Positions 26,067 through 33,267 of a stretch of 44,587 nt of DNA are shown here, in pieces. The translations under genes were made by a program, and so were the position numbers. The number at the start of each line of letters is the position of its first letter. The stretch's first letter is position 1. The stretch comes from Hyphomicrobiales bacterium. GTDB taxonomy: Bacteria > Pseudomonadota > Alphaproteobacteria > Rhizobiales > Rhizobiaceae. Under the pieces are notes generated by a model. It did not search any database. It saw nothing but the letters and a program-made list of their open reading frames with translations, and was not told the origin of the DNA. The stretch covers positions 54,988-99,574 of the forward strand of contig UCJU01000040.1 in the NCBI GenBank assembly GCA_900472925.1. The letters are read 5' to 3'.

Positions 26067-27104
26067 ATGCGCTTCAGACGCACAATTCAGCTTCTCGATG
26101 TTCATTGCGAAGGTGAAATCGGGCGTGTGGCAACCGGCGGCGTGCCGAAAATTCCGGGCAATACTGTGGCTGAACAGCTGCATTGGTTGAATACCGATCC
26201 AAAAGGTGAAGAACTTCGCCGCTTTCTGACGCTGGAGCCGCGTGGCGCGCCCATCGGCTCGGTCAACCTGCTGCTGCCGCCCAAGCACCCGGATGCGGAT
26301 GCCGCTTTCGTCATTCTTCAGCCGGATCAGGCGCATGCCAGCTCCGGCTCCAACTCCATCTGCGCGACGACCGCACTTTTGGAAAGCGGCATGGTGGAGA
26401 TGAAAGAGCCGGAAACCACCGTCATGCTGGAAACGGCAGCCGGTCTGGTGAAAGCCACAGCCACCTGCCGCGATGGGCGCTGTGAGAAGGTGAAACTCAC
26501 CATGGTGCCGTCCTTCGTGCATGAGCTGGATGTGGAGATCGACACGCCGGACTGGGGCCGTATCCGCATGGACATCGCCTATGGCGGTATTTTTTATGCG
26601 CTTGTCGATGTCAGCCAAATCGGGCTCACCATCGACAAGGCCAATGCAGCGAAGCTGGTCGCGGCTGGCATGGTGCTCAAAGATATCGTCAACCGCGAGA
26701 TACCAGTGGTGCATCCCGAAATCCCGGCCATCTCGGGCGTGGCCTATGTCATGTTTCGCGATACGGAGGCCGATGGCACCATTCGCACCTGCACCACCAT
26801 GTGGCCCGGGCGTGCGGATCGCTCCCCCTGCGGCACCGGCAACTCCGCCAATCTGGCCACGCTGCATGCGCGCGGCAAAGTGCAGGTGGGCGATACCTAC
26901 ACATCCCGCTCCATCATCGGCACACAGTTCGAGGTGGGCTTATCTGCGGTGACGGACGTTGCGGGCAAGGCAGCCGTCATTCCCACCATTACCGGTCGCG
27001 GCTTTACCTTCGGTCTCCATCAGGTGTGGCTCGACCCGAACGACCCGCTGGCGAATGGTTTTGCCATGACGGATGTCTGGGGGCCGCAGGCGGGCGCGAT
27101 TTAA
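26067..27104 (+). CDS. Hydroxyproline 2-epimerase, proline racemase family (Ser/Cys type)
   Basis: Proline racemase superfamily enzyme, 345 residues. The second catalytic motif DRSPCGTGNSA carries Cys255. At the first position, usually Cys in a CGHN motif, there is Ser93 (SSGSNSI). Members with Cys/Cys are racemases or epimerases and those with Cys/Thr are trans-3-hydroxyproline dehydratases. A Ser/Cys subgroup, with an Agrobacterium member among those studied, was reported as hydroxyproline epimerase with side activities (from memory). It would act in hydroxyproline degradation, but no other genes of that pathway are here. An in-frame GTG at 26058 is possible; CGGAG favours the ATG at 26067. 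Confidence 0.83.
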   Translation: MRFRRTIQLLDVHCEGEIGRVATGGVPKIPGNTVAEQLHWLNTDPKGEELRRFLTLEPRGAPIGSVNLLLPPKHPDADAAFVILQPDQAHASSGSNSICATTALLESGMVEMKEPETTVMLETAAGLVKATATCRDGRCEKVKLTMVPSFVHELDVEIDTPDWGRIRMDIAYGGIFYALVDVSQIGLTIDKANAAKLVAAGMVLKDIVNREIPVVHPEIPAISGVAYVMFRDTEADGTIRTCTTMWPGRADRSPCGTGNSANLATLHARGKVQVGDTYTSRSIIGTQFEVGLSAVTDVAGKAAVIPTITGRGFTFGLHQVWLDPNDPLANGFAMTDVWGPQAGAI

Positions 27105-27202
27105 CCCCAGCTTTTGCGTTGAAAAAGTGGTTTTTGGCGCTGTCTTCTCATGCGGAATGGTGCTAAACGGGCGCAATTCCAGCAAGCACCGAGGCTACAA
27201 CG

Positions 27203-28240
27203 ATGAAGTCGATCACCCTTCGCCGCCCTGATGACTGGCACCTGCATTTGCGTGATGGTGCGATGCTGGAAGGCGTGATCGGAGACAGCAGTCGCCATTT
27301 TGCCCGCGCCATCATCATGCCCAACCTCGTGCCGCCAGTGGTGACGACCGCAGATGCGATGGCCTACAAGGACCGCATCGTTAAGGCCATTCCGGCGGGT
27401 GATCGCTTCCAACCGCTGATGACGCTCTATCTCACCGAACACACCAGCCCCGACGATGTGGAAGAGGGCAAGACCAGCGGCCTCATCACCGCCGTCAAGC
27501 TCTACCCTGCCGGTGCCACCACAAATTCCCACGGCGGCGTGCGAGACATGGACAAGGCCATGCCAGTACTGGAGCGCATGGCGAAAATCGGCCTGCCCCT
27601 CTGCGTCCACGGGGAAGTGACGACACCGGAAGTCGATATTTTCGACCGCGAGAAGGTCTTCATCGACACGGTTCTAGACCCGTTGCGCCAGCGCCTGCCG
27701 GAACTGAAGGTGACGATGGAGCATGTGACGACACAGGATGGCGTGGATTACATCAAGGCGTCCAAGGCCAATCTCGCCGGTTCCATCACCACCCATCACC
27801 TCATCATCAACCGCAACGCCATTCTGGTGGGTGGCATCAAGCCGCATTATTACTGCCTGCCCGTTGCCAAGCGCGAAGAGCATCGTCTGGCGCTGCGCGC
27901 TGCCGCAACCTCTGGTGACATGCGCTTTTTCCTCGGCACGGATTCCGCACCGCATGTGGACCCGCTAAAGGAATGCGCCTGCGGTTGCGCAGGCGTCTAC
28001 ACATCCATCAACACCATGAGCTGTCTTGCCCATGTGTTCGAGCAGGATGATGCGCTGGATAAGCTCGAAGCCTTCGCCTCGCTGAACGGCCCCGCCTGGT
28101 ATGGGTTGGCGCCCAACGAAGACACGATCACAATGGTCAAGCGCGATGAGCCTGTGAGCTTCCCAGCCAAGATCGACACCGGCGCAGGTCCGGTCACGGT
28201 GTTCGACCCGATGTTCCCGCTGCATTGGGACGTTGCCTGA
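27203..28240 (+). CDS. pyrC: Dihydroorotase
   Basis: Zinc enzyme of pyrimidine synthesis that closes carbamoyl-aspartate to dihydroorotate. It is 345 residues and resembles the compact E. coli type. Metal ligands can be read off: His13 and His15 in DWHLHLRD, the lysine to be carboxylated, Lys99, in [13 protein letters not shown], His136 in CVHGEV, His174 in MEHVTT and Asp247 in GTDSAPH. It is followed by a strong terminator before pyrE, so the two neighbours in the pathway are not simply one transcript. Confidence 0.96.
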   Translation: MKSITLRRPDDWHLHLRDGAMLEGVIGDSSRHFARAIIMPNLVPPVVTTADAMAYKDRIVKAIPAGDRFQPLMTLYLTEHTSPDDVEEGKTSGLITAVKLYPAGATTNSHGGVRDMDKAMPVLERMAKIGLPLCVHGEVTTPEVDIFDREKVFIDTVLDPLRQRLPELKVTMEHVTTQDGVDYIKASKANLAGSITTHHLIINRNAILVGGIKPHYYCLPVAKREEHRLALRAAATSGDMRFFLGTDSAPHVDPLKECACGCAGVYTSINTMSCLAHVFEQDDALDKLEAFASLNGPAWYGLAPNEDTITMVKRDEPVSFPAKIDTGAGPVTVFDPMFPLHWDVA

Positions 28241-28251
28241 ATTTTCAATCG

Positions 28252-28277
28252 CTGCCGGTTTATCCGGCAGTTTTTTT
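28252..28277 (+). terminator. Intrinsic terminator between pyrC and pyrE
   Basis: CTGCCGG-TTTAT-CCGGCAG followed directly by seven T. It is a textbook terminator 32 bases before the pyrE start, so it could also act as an attenuator. Confidence 0.93.
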
Positions 28278-28308
28278 ATGTACTCGATGATCGAAAGAGG
28301 AAATGCCG

Positions 28309-29007
28309 ATGTCCCAGTTTACATTCACGGATCGCGCCATTGTGGCTGAACTTGTTGCGAAGATGTTGTGGGAAATCAAGGCGGTACATTTCAACTCGGC
28401 AAGCCCCTACACCTTTGCATCCGGCATGAAGAGCCCTGTCTATATCGACATGCGCAAACTGATTTCCTACCCACGCATCCGCTCTGCGGTGATGGATTTC
28501 GCAGCCGCAAAGATCGTTGCCGATGCAGGCTTCGAAAAATTCGATTGCGTGGCCGGTGGTGAAACGGCGGGCATTCCCTTCGCAGCCTTTCTGGCGGAAC
28601 GTCTCGGCCTGCCGATGATCTATTGCCGCAAGAAGCCCAAGGGGCATGGCCGTAACGCGCAGATCGAGGGTCATATGCCGGATGGCGCGCGCGTGCTTGT
28701 GATCGAGGATCTGACGACCGCTGGCGGTTCCATGTTCACCTTTATCGATGCCATCAGGGCTGCCGGCGGCATTGTCGATCACGGCATTGCACTGTTCTAT
28801 TACGGCATCTTCCCGGAAGCGGAAGCACGTTTTGCCAACGGAAACGTGAAGCTGCATTACCTCAGCACATGGCGCAATGTACTGGCCGTTGCGCGCTCAG
28901 AAGAGCTGTTCGATGACAAGACCTTGTCTGAAGTCGAAGCCTTCCTCGACAACCCGCTGCCATGGTCTGCCGCACAAGGCGGGGTCAGCGAATTGCCGCA
29001 ATCCTGA
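28309..29007 (+). CDS. pyrE: Orotate phosphoribosyltransferase
   Basis: Transfers ribose-5-phosphate from PRPP to orotate in pyrimidine synthesis. It is 232 residues. The PRPP motif is [13 protein letters not shown], and [14 protein letters not shown] forms the flexible catalytic loop. An in-frame ATG at 28303 is only two bases from the ribosome site AGAGG, so the ATG at 28309, eight bases away, is preferred. It lies between pyrC (with a terminator) and frk. Confidence 0.95.
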   Translation: MSQFTFTDRAIVAELVAKMLWEIKAVHFNSASPYTFASGMKSPVYIDMRKLISYPRIRSAVMDFAAAKIVADAGFEKFDCVAGGETAGIPFAAFLAERLGLPMIYCRKKPKGHGRNAQIEGHMPDGARVLVIEDLTTAGGSMFTFIDAIRAAGGIVDHGIALFYYGIFPEAEARFANGNVKLHYLSTWRNVLAVARSEELFDDKTLSEVEAFLDNPLPWSAAQGGVSELPQS

Positions 29008-29066
29008 TCTTGGTTGGCACGCAAGTTTCGAGTGGCAGACATCTGGCCATTTCGGGCGAAGTTGTT

Positions 29067-29078
29067 TAAATCGATTTA
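29067..29078. promoter_or_regulatory. Candidate LacI-family operator upstream of frk
   Basis: TAAATCGATTTA is a perfect 12-base palindrome with the LacI-family core AATCGATT, 25 bases before the frk start. Its surroundings TTTAAATCGATTTA differ only slightly from TTTCAATCGATTTG before pgi. Confidence 0.5.
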
Positions 29079-29102
29079 GTTTTTGATACGGAGGAGGACC
29101 GG

Positions 29103-30029
29103 ATGATCCTGTGTTGTGGTGAAGCCTTGATCGACATGCTGCCGCGTGAGACCACGATAGGTGAGCCGGGTTTTGCGCCCTATGCAGGCGGGGCGGTCTT
29201 CAACACGGCCATCGCGCTGGGGCGCCTCGGCGTGCCCTCGGCCTTCTTCTCCGGCATCGCCGATGACATGATGGGCGAAATCCTGAAGGACACGCTGAAG
29301 GCCAGCAATGTCGATTACAGCCTTTGTGCCTTCTCGCACCGCCCCTCCACCATCGCCTTCGTCAAACTGGTGGATGGCCACGCGACCTATGCCTTTTACG
29401 ATGAAGGCACGGCACTGCGCATGCTGTCCGAGAGCGATCTGCCCAATATCGGTGCCGACTGCGAAGCCATGCATTTCGGCGCCATCAGCCTTATTCCCGA
29501 ACCCTGCGGCGGCACTTACGAAGCCCTTCTGATGCGCGAACACGAAAAACGCGTCATCTCGCTCGACCCCAACATCCGCCCCGGCTTCATCAAGGACAAG
29601 CAGAAGCATCTGGAACGCATCAACCGCATGGCCGCCAAATCGGATATCGTCAAATTCTCGGATGAGGATCTGGCATGGTTCGGTCTGGAAGGCGACGAAG
29701 ACACCCTTGCCCGCCACTGGCTGCACCACGGCGCCAAACTCGTCGTCGTCACCCGCGGTGCCGAAGGCGCTGTCGGCTATACCGCAAACCTGCGTGTCGA
29801 AGTGCCGAGCGAACGCGTAGAGGTCGTTGACACGGTGGGCGCAGGCGACACCTTCGACGCCGGGATCCTCGCCTCGCTGAAACTTCAGGGCCTGCTAACC
29901 AAGCCACAGGTGGCGGCACTGACGGAAGAGCAGATTACCAAGGCACTGGCGCTGGGTGCAAAGGCTGCGGCTGTGACGGTGTCGCGCGCGGGGGCCAATC
30001 CGCCTTGGGCGAAAGAGATTGGGTTATGA
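29103..30029 (+). CDS. frk: Fructokinase, PfkB family
   Basis: Ribokinase-fold sugar kinase, 308 residues. The N-terminal GEALIDMLPRE and APYAGGAVFNTAIALGRLG (PfkB signature 1) bind the sugar. DTVGAGDTFDAGI near residue 245 is signature 2 with the catalytic Asp. Fructokinase is the best match; it would feed fructose-6-phosphate to Pgi. GGAGGA precedes the ATG. The perfect LacI-type palindrome just upstream suggests repression in the absence of its sugar. No transporter or regulator gene is adjacent. Confidence 0.88.
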   Translation: MILCCGEALIDMLPRETTIGEPGFAPYAGGAVFNTAIALGRLGVPSAFFSGIADDMMGEILKDTLKASNVDYSLCAFSHRPSTIAFVKLVDGHATYAFYDEGTALRMLSESDLPNIGADCEAMHFGAISLIPEPCGGTYEALLMREHEKRVISLDPNIRPGFIKDKQKHLERINRMAAKSDIVKFSDEDLAWFGLEGDEDTLARHWLHHGAKLVVVTRGAEGAVGYTANLRVEVPSERVEVVDTVGAGDTFDAGILASLKLQGLLTKPQVAALTEEQITKALALGAKAAAVTVSRAGANPPWAKEIGL

Positions 30030-30224
30030 ATAGCGAAGTGTGTACTCGGCTCAAGCGACCATTGCAGCGGGAATTTTTGCAAACTTGGTAGGAGCCGATC
30101 TACTCATTTCTATGTATAGAAGCGGATAGCCGACCCTTTATCGCATCCTCAAATGGTTGGCGATAACATCTGATACCGTCGGGCTGTTAACTTTACAATT
30201 CTCTCCGCTATTCTGCCTAGTACG

Positions 30225-31148
30225 TTAGCTTGTGCGCAACAAAGCTTCATTCAGGTGGCGAACCCACCCCTTGTTATGAACAATACGGTACTCAGCGAGT
30301 TTATGTTGAATGATCTGTGCCTTTGTGAGTTTCGACAAATCTTCCCAATTTTTGCCGAGCACATATAAGGCGTTGCCATAATATACACTCTCTAAAACGA
30401 CCAAGCCACGACTGGGGAAAATGTACGCGACATAATCGCCAAAGCCACCCAATCCTCGCCATATTAATGCCGGTTCATAGCTAAGAATGACCCTTTGACG
30501 CTGTAAAACGGCCTTTGCCACTGATGGCGCCTTTCCTGCAAAGACCTTCCCAATATGCGTTTCGATGCGTTCCCAAGGATGCTCGCCAGACGGTAGCATC
30601 ACCCAGTTCGCTCGGAGCTCCGCAGGAGGGGCTAATCGCGCCAGATCATGCAGCACAATTTCGCAACTGCGGAACAGTTCGAGCATCAAGTTGATGATGT
30701 GCTTGTTCAGTTCTGCGTCAGCAGTCTGGAATGTTAGCTCTGGTGAGACAACCAGGCTACGTCCCTCATGCTGCATATATGTTAGCTCCACTGATGGCGG
30801 CTCTATCAGGTCGCGAGGATATGCCCAGCGGTAAATATCAACAGTGTCTTCTACTTCTTCGCTTTGATCACGACCTCGCCATTCCGTGCGAATCCAAGAC
30901 CGACTGCCGATAAATCGAAGCTCTTTGGGCAGATCGCGCCGGACGTCCCATTTACCCTCAGCGTTGAAGCGAGTAATACGGCCAACGATTGAGGGTAAGG
31001 CTGTTATGCCGGACTTGGCTGGCAGCTCAAATCCCATTCGCTCTAGCAGTTGATCGTTGACTTCGCTGATTATTTTAAAAGTGCTACCGGGCGGTAGGAC
31101 GTTTAAGTAGCGGTCCAAATTGCGTATCTGCGTTCGTTCAATTCGCAT
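30225..31148 (-). CDS. Hypothetical protein, function unknown
   Basis: A 307-residue soluble protein without signal peptide or membrane span. I do not recognise a named domain. It is rich in Trp, Arg and Glu. The C-terminal third (YGNALYVLGKNWEDLSKLTK, then AEYRIVHNKGWVRHLNEAL) has the look of a conserved motif that I recall in scattered unnamed bacterial proteins, which suggests a real, mobile family. The gene is flanked by AT-rich gene-poor DNA, stands alone, and is less GC-rich than its neighbours. GGAG lies 12 bases before the ATG, rather far. The best guess is a recently acquired accessory gene. No function is claimed. Confidence 0.7.
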   Translation of the reverse strand: MRIERTQIRNLDRYLNVLPPGSTFKIISEVNDQLLERMGFELPAKSGITALPSIVGRITRFNAEGKWDVRRDLPKELRFIGSRSWIRTEWRGRDQSEEVEDTVDIYRWAYPRDLIEPPSVELTYMQHEGRSLVVSPELTFQTADAELNKHIINLMLELFRSCEIVLHDLARLAPPAELRANWVMLPSGEHPWERIETHIGKVFAGKAPSVAKAVLQRQRVILSYEPALIWRGLGGFGDYVAYIFPSRGLVVLESVYYGNALYVLGKNWEDLSKLTKAQIIQHKLAEYRIVHNKGWVRHLNEALLRTS

Positions 31149-31193
31149 GTGTTAGCGTAGCTCCAAAGCCTCTTGTCAATTTGCCCTGGCTCG

Positions 31194-31233
31194 CGCTACA
31201 TCCAAGCTGTTCAGGAGAGGGTGTAGCGTTTTT
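31194..31233 (+). terminator. Terminator-like hairpin with no gene in front of it
   Basis: CGCTACATCC pairs with GGGTGTAGCG (one G-T pair) across a 15-base loop and is followed by TTTTT. It has the form of a plus-strand intrinsic terminator, yet the plus strand upstream is antisense to the unknown gene at 30225-31148. Confidence 0.5.
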
Positions 31234-31262
31234 CGGTTGTCGAAAGGCATTCAAACTCGCCA

Positions 31263-31291
31263 GGGAGTGACTGCGACATGCTGTCACTCCC
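31263..31291. repeat. Perfect nine-base inverted repeat
   Basis: GGGAGTGAC-N11-GTCACTCCC. It is followed by the T-rich stretch CTAAATTTCATTTTG. Second stem-loop within 40 bases of the terminator-like hairpin. Its role is unknown. Confidence 0.6.
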
Positions 31292-31821
31292 CTAAATTTC
31301 ATTTTGTTCTAAAAAACAACAAGCAGAAGAATCGGTTTTCCACGGGAAAGTTGTGTATTTATTCTATCAGTACTTTCGGCACGCTTCGTCAGTCTTTGTT
31401 TTCAATTATTTTATGTGGCATGCGCTAATTCAGCGTAGGTTATCTTCAAATTTCTACAGCGCTTTCTCAAAAAATTTCGTGAGGGCTAGTGTGGCTGTAA
31501 GCACGCGGGGCTGATTCTAGGGTTTCGCGACTCATATATTCAACTGACATTGCTGCCAGCTGAAGGTATCAATGGGCTTTTGATGTTTAGTTTGCGCAAG
31601 CCGAAAGAATGCTTTGTCCAAATCTCGATCTTGGAAATTATTTCCCACCTTTGATTTTAGACTTTCTCTCCCAAGTACGTATGCGAAACAAATTTTCAAC
31701 GAACGCGCCTCCCACGCAATCCCATCCGTTGATGTTTCAGGCAATCTGCCACACATAGAAAAAATCCATCGCTTTTACGTTAGATGGCACACGCCGTCCT
31801 CTCGTTTTCACGGAATAAAAG

Positions 31822-33174
31822 ATGTCTGCTTCATCCACCACACGGGCACATAAGCCCTTCTACGCTTCGTTCGGCTTCCAGGTCTTCGCCGCCATGCTTG
31901 TCGGCCTTGTGCTCGGCTACATCGCCCGGCAGATGGGCGCGACCGAGGCTGGGCCGAATTGGTTGGTGCAGACGCTGTCCACCATCGGGACCATCTTCGT
32001 CCAGTTGTTGCGGGCGCTCGTGCCGCTTTTGATTTTCACCGCCATCGTTGCCAGCATCGCCAATCTGCGGGAGTTGAACAATGCGGCACGGCTGGTGTGG
32101 CAGACGCTGTTGTGGTTTGCGATCACGGCTCTGATTGCCGTTCTCATCGGCATCGCACTTGGTCTGTTTATCCAGCCGGGCATCAATTCCGGCGTTGCGG
32201 CCACGGCTGCTGCGGTACCTTCAAGCACCGGTTCGTGGCTGGACTTTCTCAAAGGCCTGATCCCGGCCAACCTGCTTGGCCTTCAGGCGTCTACGAAGAT
32301 CACGGAGGGTGGCGCGACGACTGCGCTCAATTTCAATGTGCTGCAAATTCTAGTGATCTCGATTGCCGTTGGCATCGCTGCCTTGCAGGTCGGTGAAAAG
32401 GCAGAGCCGTTTCTGGCCTTCAACCGCTCGCTGCTGGCCATCACGCGCAAGATTTTGTGGTGGGTCATCCGCCTGACGCCGATCGGCACAATCGGTCTCC
32501 TCGGCAATGCCGTCGCCGTCTACGGCTGGGAGGCGCTGGCTTCGCTCGGCTGGTATTCGGCGGCGATCTATATCGGCCTCGCCATCGTGCTTTTCGTCGT
32601 CTATCCCATCATTCTGACCGCCAACGGGCTGAACCCGATCCGCTTCTTTTCTGGCGCATGGCCCGCCATTCAACTCGCCTTCGTCTCCCGTTCTTCCATC
32701 GGGACACTCCCTGTGACAGAGCAGGTCACCGAGCGAAACCTTGGCGTGCCGCGGGAATATGCGGCCTTTGCGGTACCATTGGGTGCGACCACCAAGATGG
32801 ATGGCTGCGCTGCCATCTATCCGGCGATTTCCGCCATCTTCGTTGCGCAGTTCTATGGCGTGCCGCTCGGCATTCAGGAATATGTGTTGATCGCCTTCGT
32901 GTCGGTTCTGGGCTCTGCCGCGACGGCGGGTCTGACGGGTGCAACTGTGATGCTGACTCTGACCCTTTCGACGCTTGGTCTGCCGCTTCAAGGCGTCGGC
33001 CTGTTGCTGGCGGTCGATCCGATCCTCGATATGGGCCGCACGGCGGTCAACGTGGCCGGCCAGGCGCTCATCCCCACCATCGTCGCAAAGCGTCAGGGCA
33101 TTCTCGATCAGGCCGCTTATGACCGGCAAGAGGGCATCGACGCACTCGACCCAACCGTGGTGCCTGCCGAGTAA
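31822..33174 (+). CDS. Dicarboxylate/amino-acid:cation symporter (SDF family)
   Basis: Inner-membrane secondary transporter, 450 residues, of the DAACS/SDF family (GltP, DctA, SstT relatives). Visible are the Ser-rich hairpin SRSSIGTLPVT, the cation-site motif GATTKMDGCAAIYPAISAIFVAQFYG and the substrate motif LLLAVDPILDMGRTAVNVAGQAL. It would import an acidic substrate with sodium or protons; glutamate, aspartate, serine or a C4-dicarboxylate cannot be decided. Monocistronic, ending at a bidirectional terminator. Confidence 0.9.
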   Translation: MSASSTTRAHKPFYASFGFQVFAAMLVGLVLGYIARQMGATEAGPNWLVQTLSTIGTIFVQLLRALVPLLIFTAIVASIANLRELNNAARLVWQTLLWFAITALIAVLIGIALGLFIQPGINSGVAATAAAVPSSTGSWLDFLKGLIPANLLGLQASTKITEGGATTALNFNVLQILVISIAVGIAALQVGEKAEPFLAFNRSLLAITRKILWWVIRLTPIGTIGLLGNAVAVYGWEALASLGWYSAAIYIGLAIVLFVVYPIILTANGLNPIRFFSGAWPAIQLAFVSRSSIGTLPVTEQVTERNLGVPREYAAFAVPLGATTKMDGCAAIYPAISAIFVAQFYGVPLGIQEYVLIAFVSVLGSAATAGLTGATVMLTLTLSTLGLPLQGVGLLLAVDPILDMGRTAVNVAGQALIPTIVAKRQGILDQAAYDRQEGIDALDPTVVPAE

Positions 33175-33200
33175 GCTGCCAGCGTATGCAGACCAAAACA

Positions 33201-33228
33201 AAACCCCTCGCCATGACGAGGGGTTTTT
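33201..33228. terminator. Bidirectional intrinsic terminator
   Basis: AAACCCCTCG-CCATGA-CGAGGGGTTT followed by TT, with A-rich sequence on the other side. It serves the convergent symporter and chemoreceptor genes. Confidence 0.9.
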
Positions 33229-33267
33229 CAGTTTCCGACTATTGATTTGAGGCCGGAGGTCCGGGTG

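Larger units (their letters stand above)
31149..31821. other. Gene-free AT-rich stretch with two stem-loops
   Basis: About 670 bases without a convincing gene; short frames such as the one at 31237-31428 have no ribosome site or protein-like composition. Two plus-strand stem-loops stand at 31194-31233 and 31263-31291. The rest shows no repeat, tRNA or insertion sequence. It looks like decayed or horizontally acquired DNA, together with promoters for the two divergent genes. Confidence 0.55.

Noticed and set aside
24465..26867. An 800-codon minus-strand open frame
   Set aside because: It lies wholly antisense to the lipoprotein and epimerase genes, both of which have clear family motifs; long antisense frames are common in GC-rich coding DNA.
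31237..31428. A 63-codon plus-strand ORF in the gene-free stretch
   Set aside because: No ribosome site, odd composition, and it includes the inverted repeat at 31263-31291.
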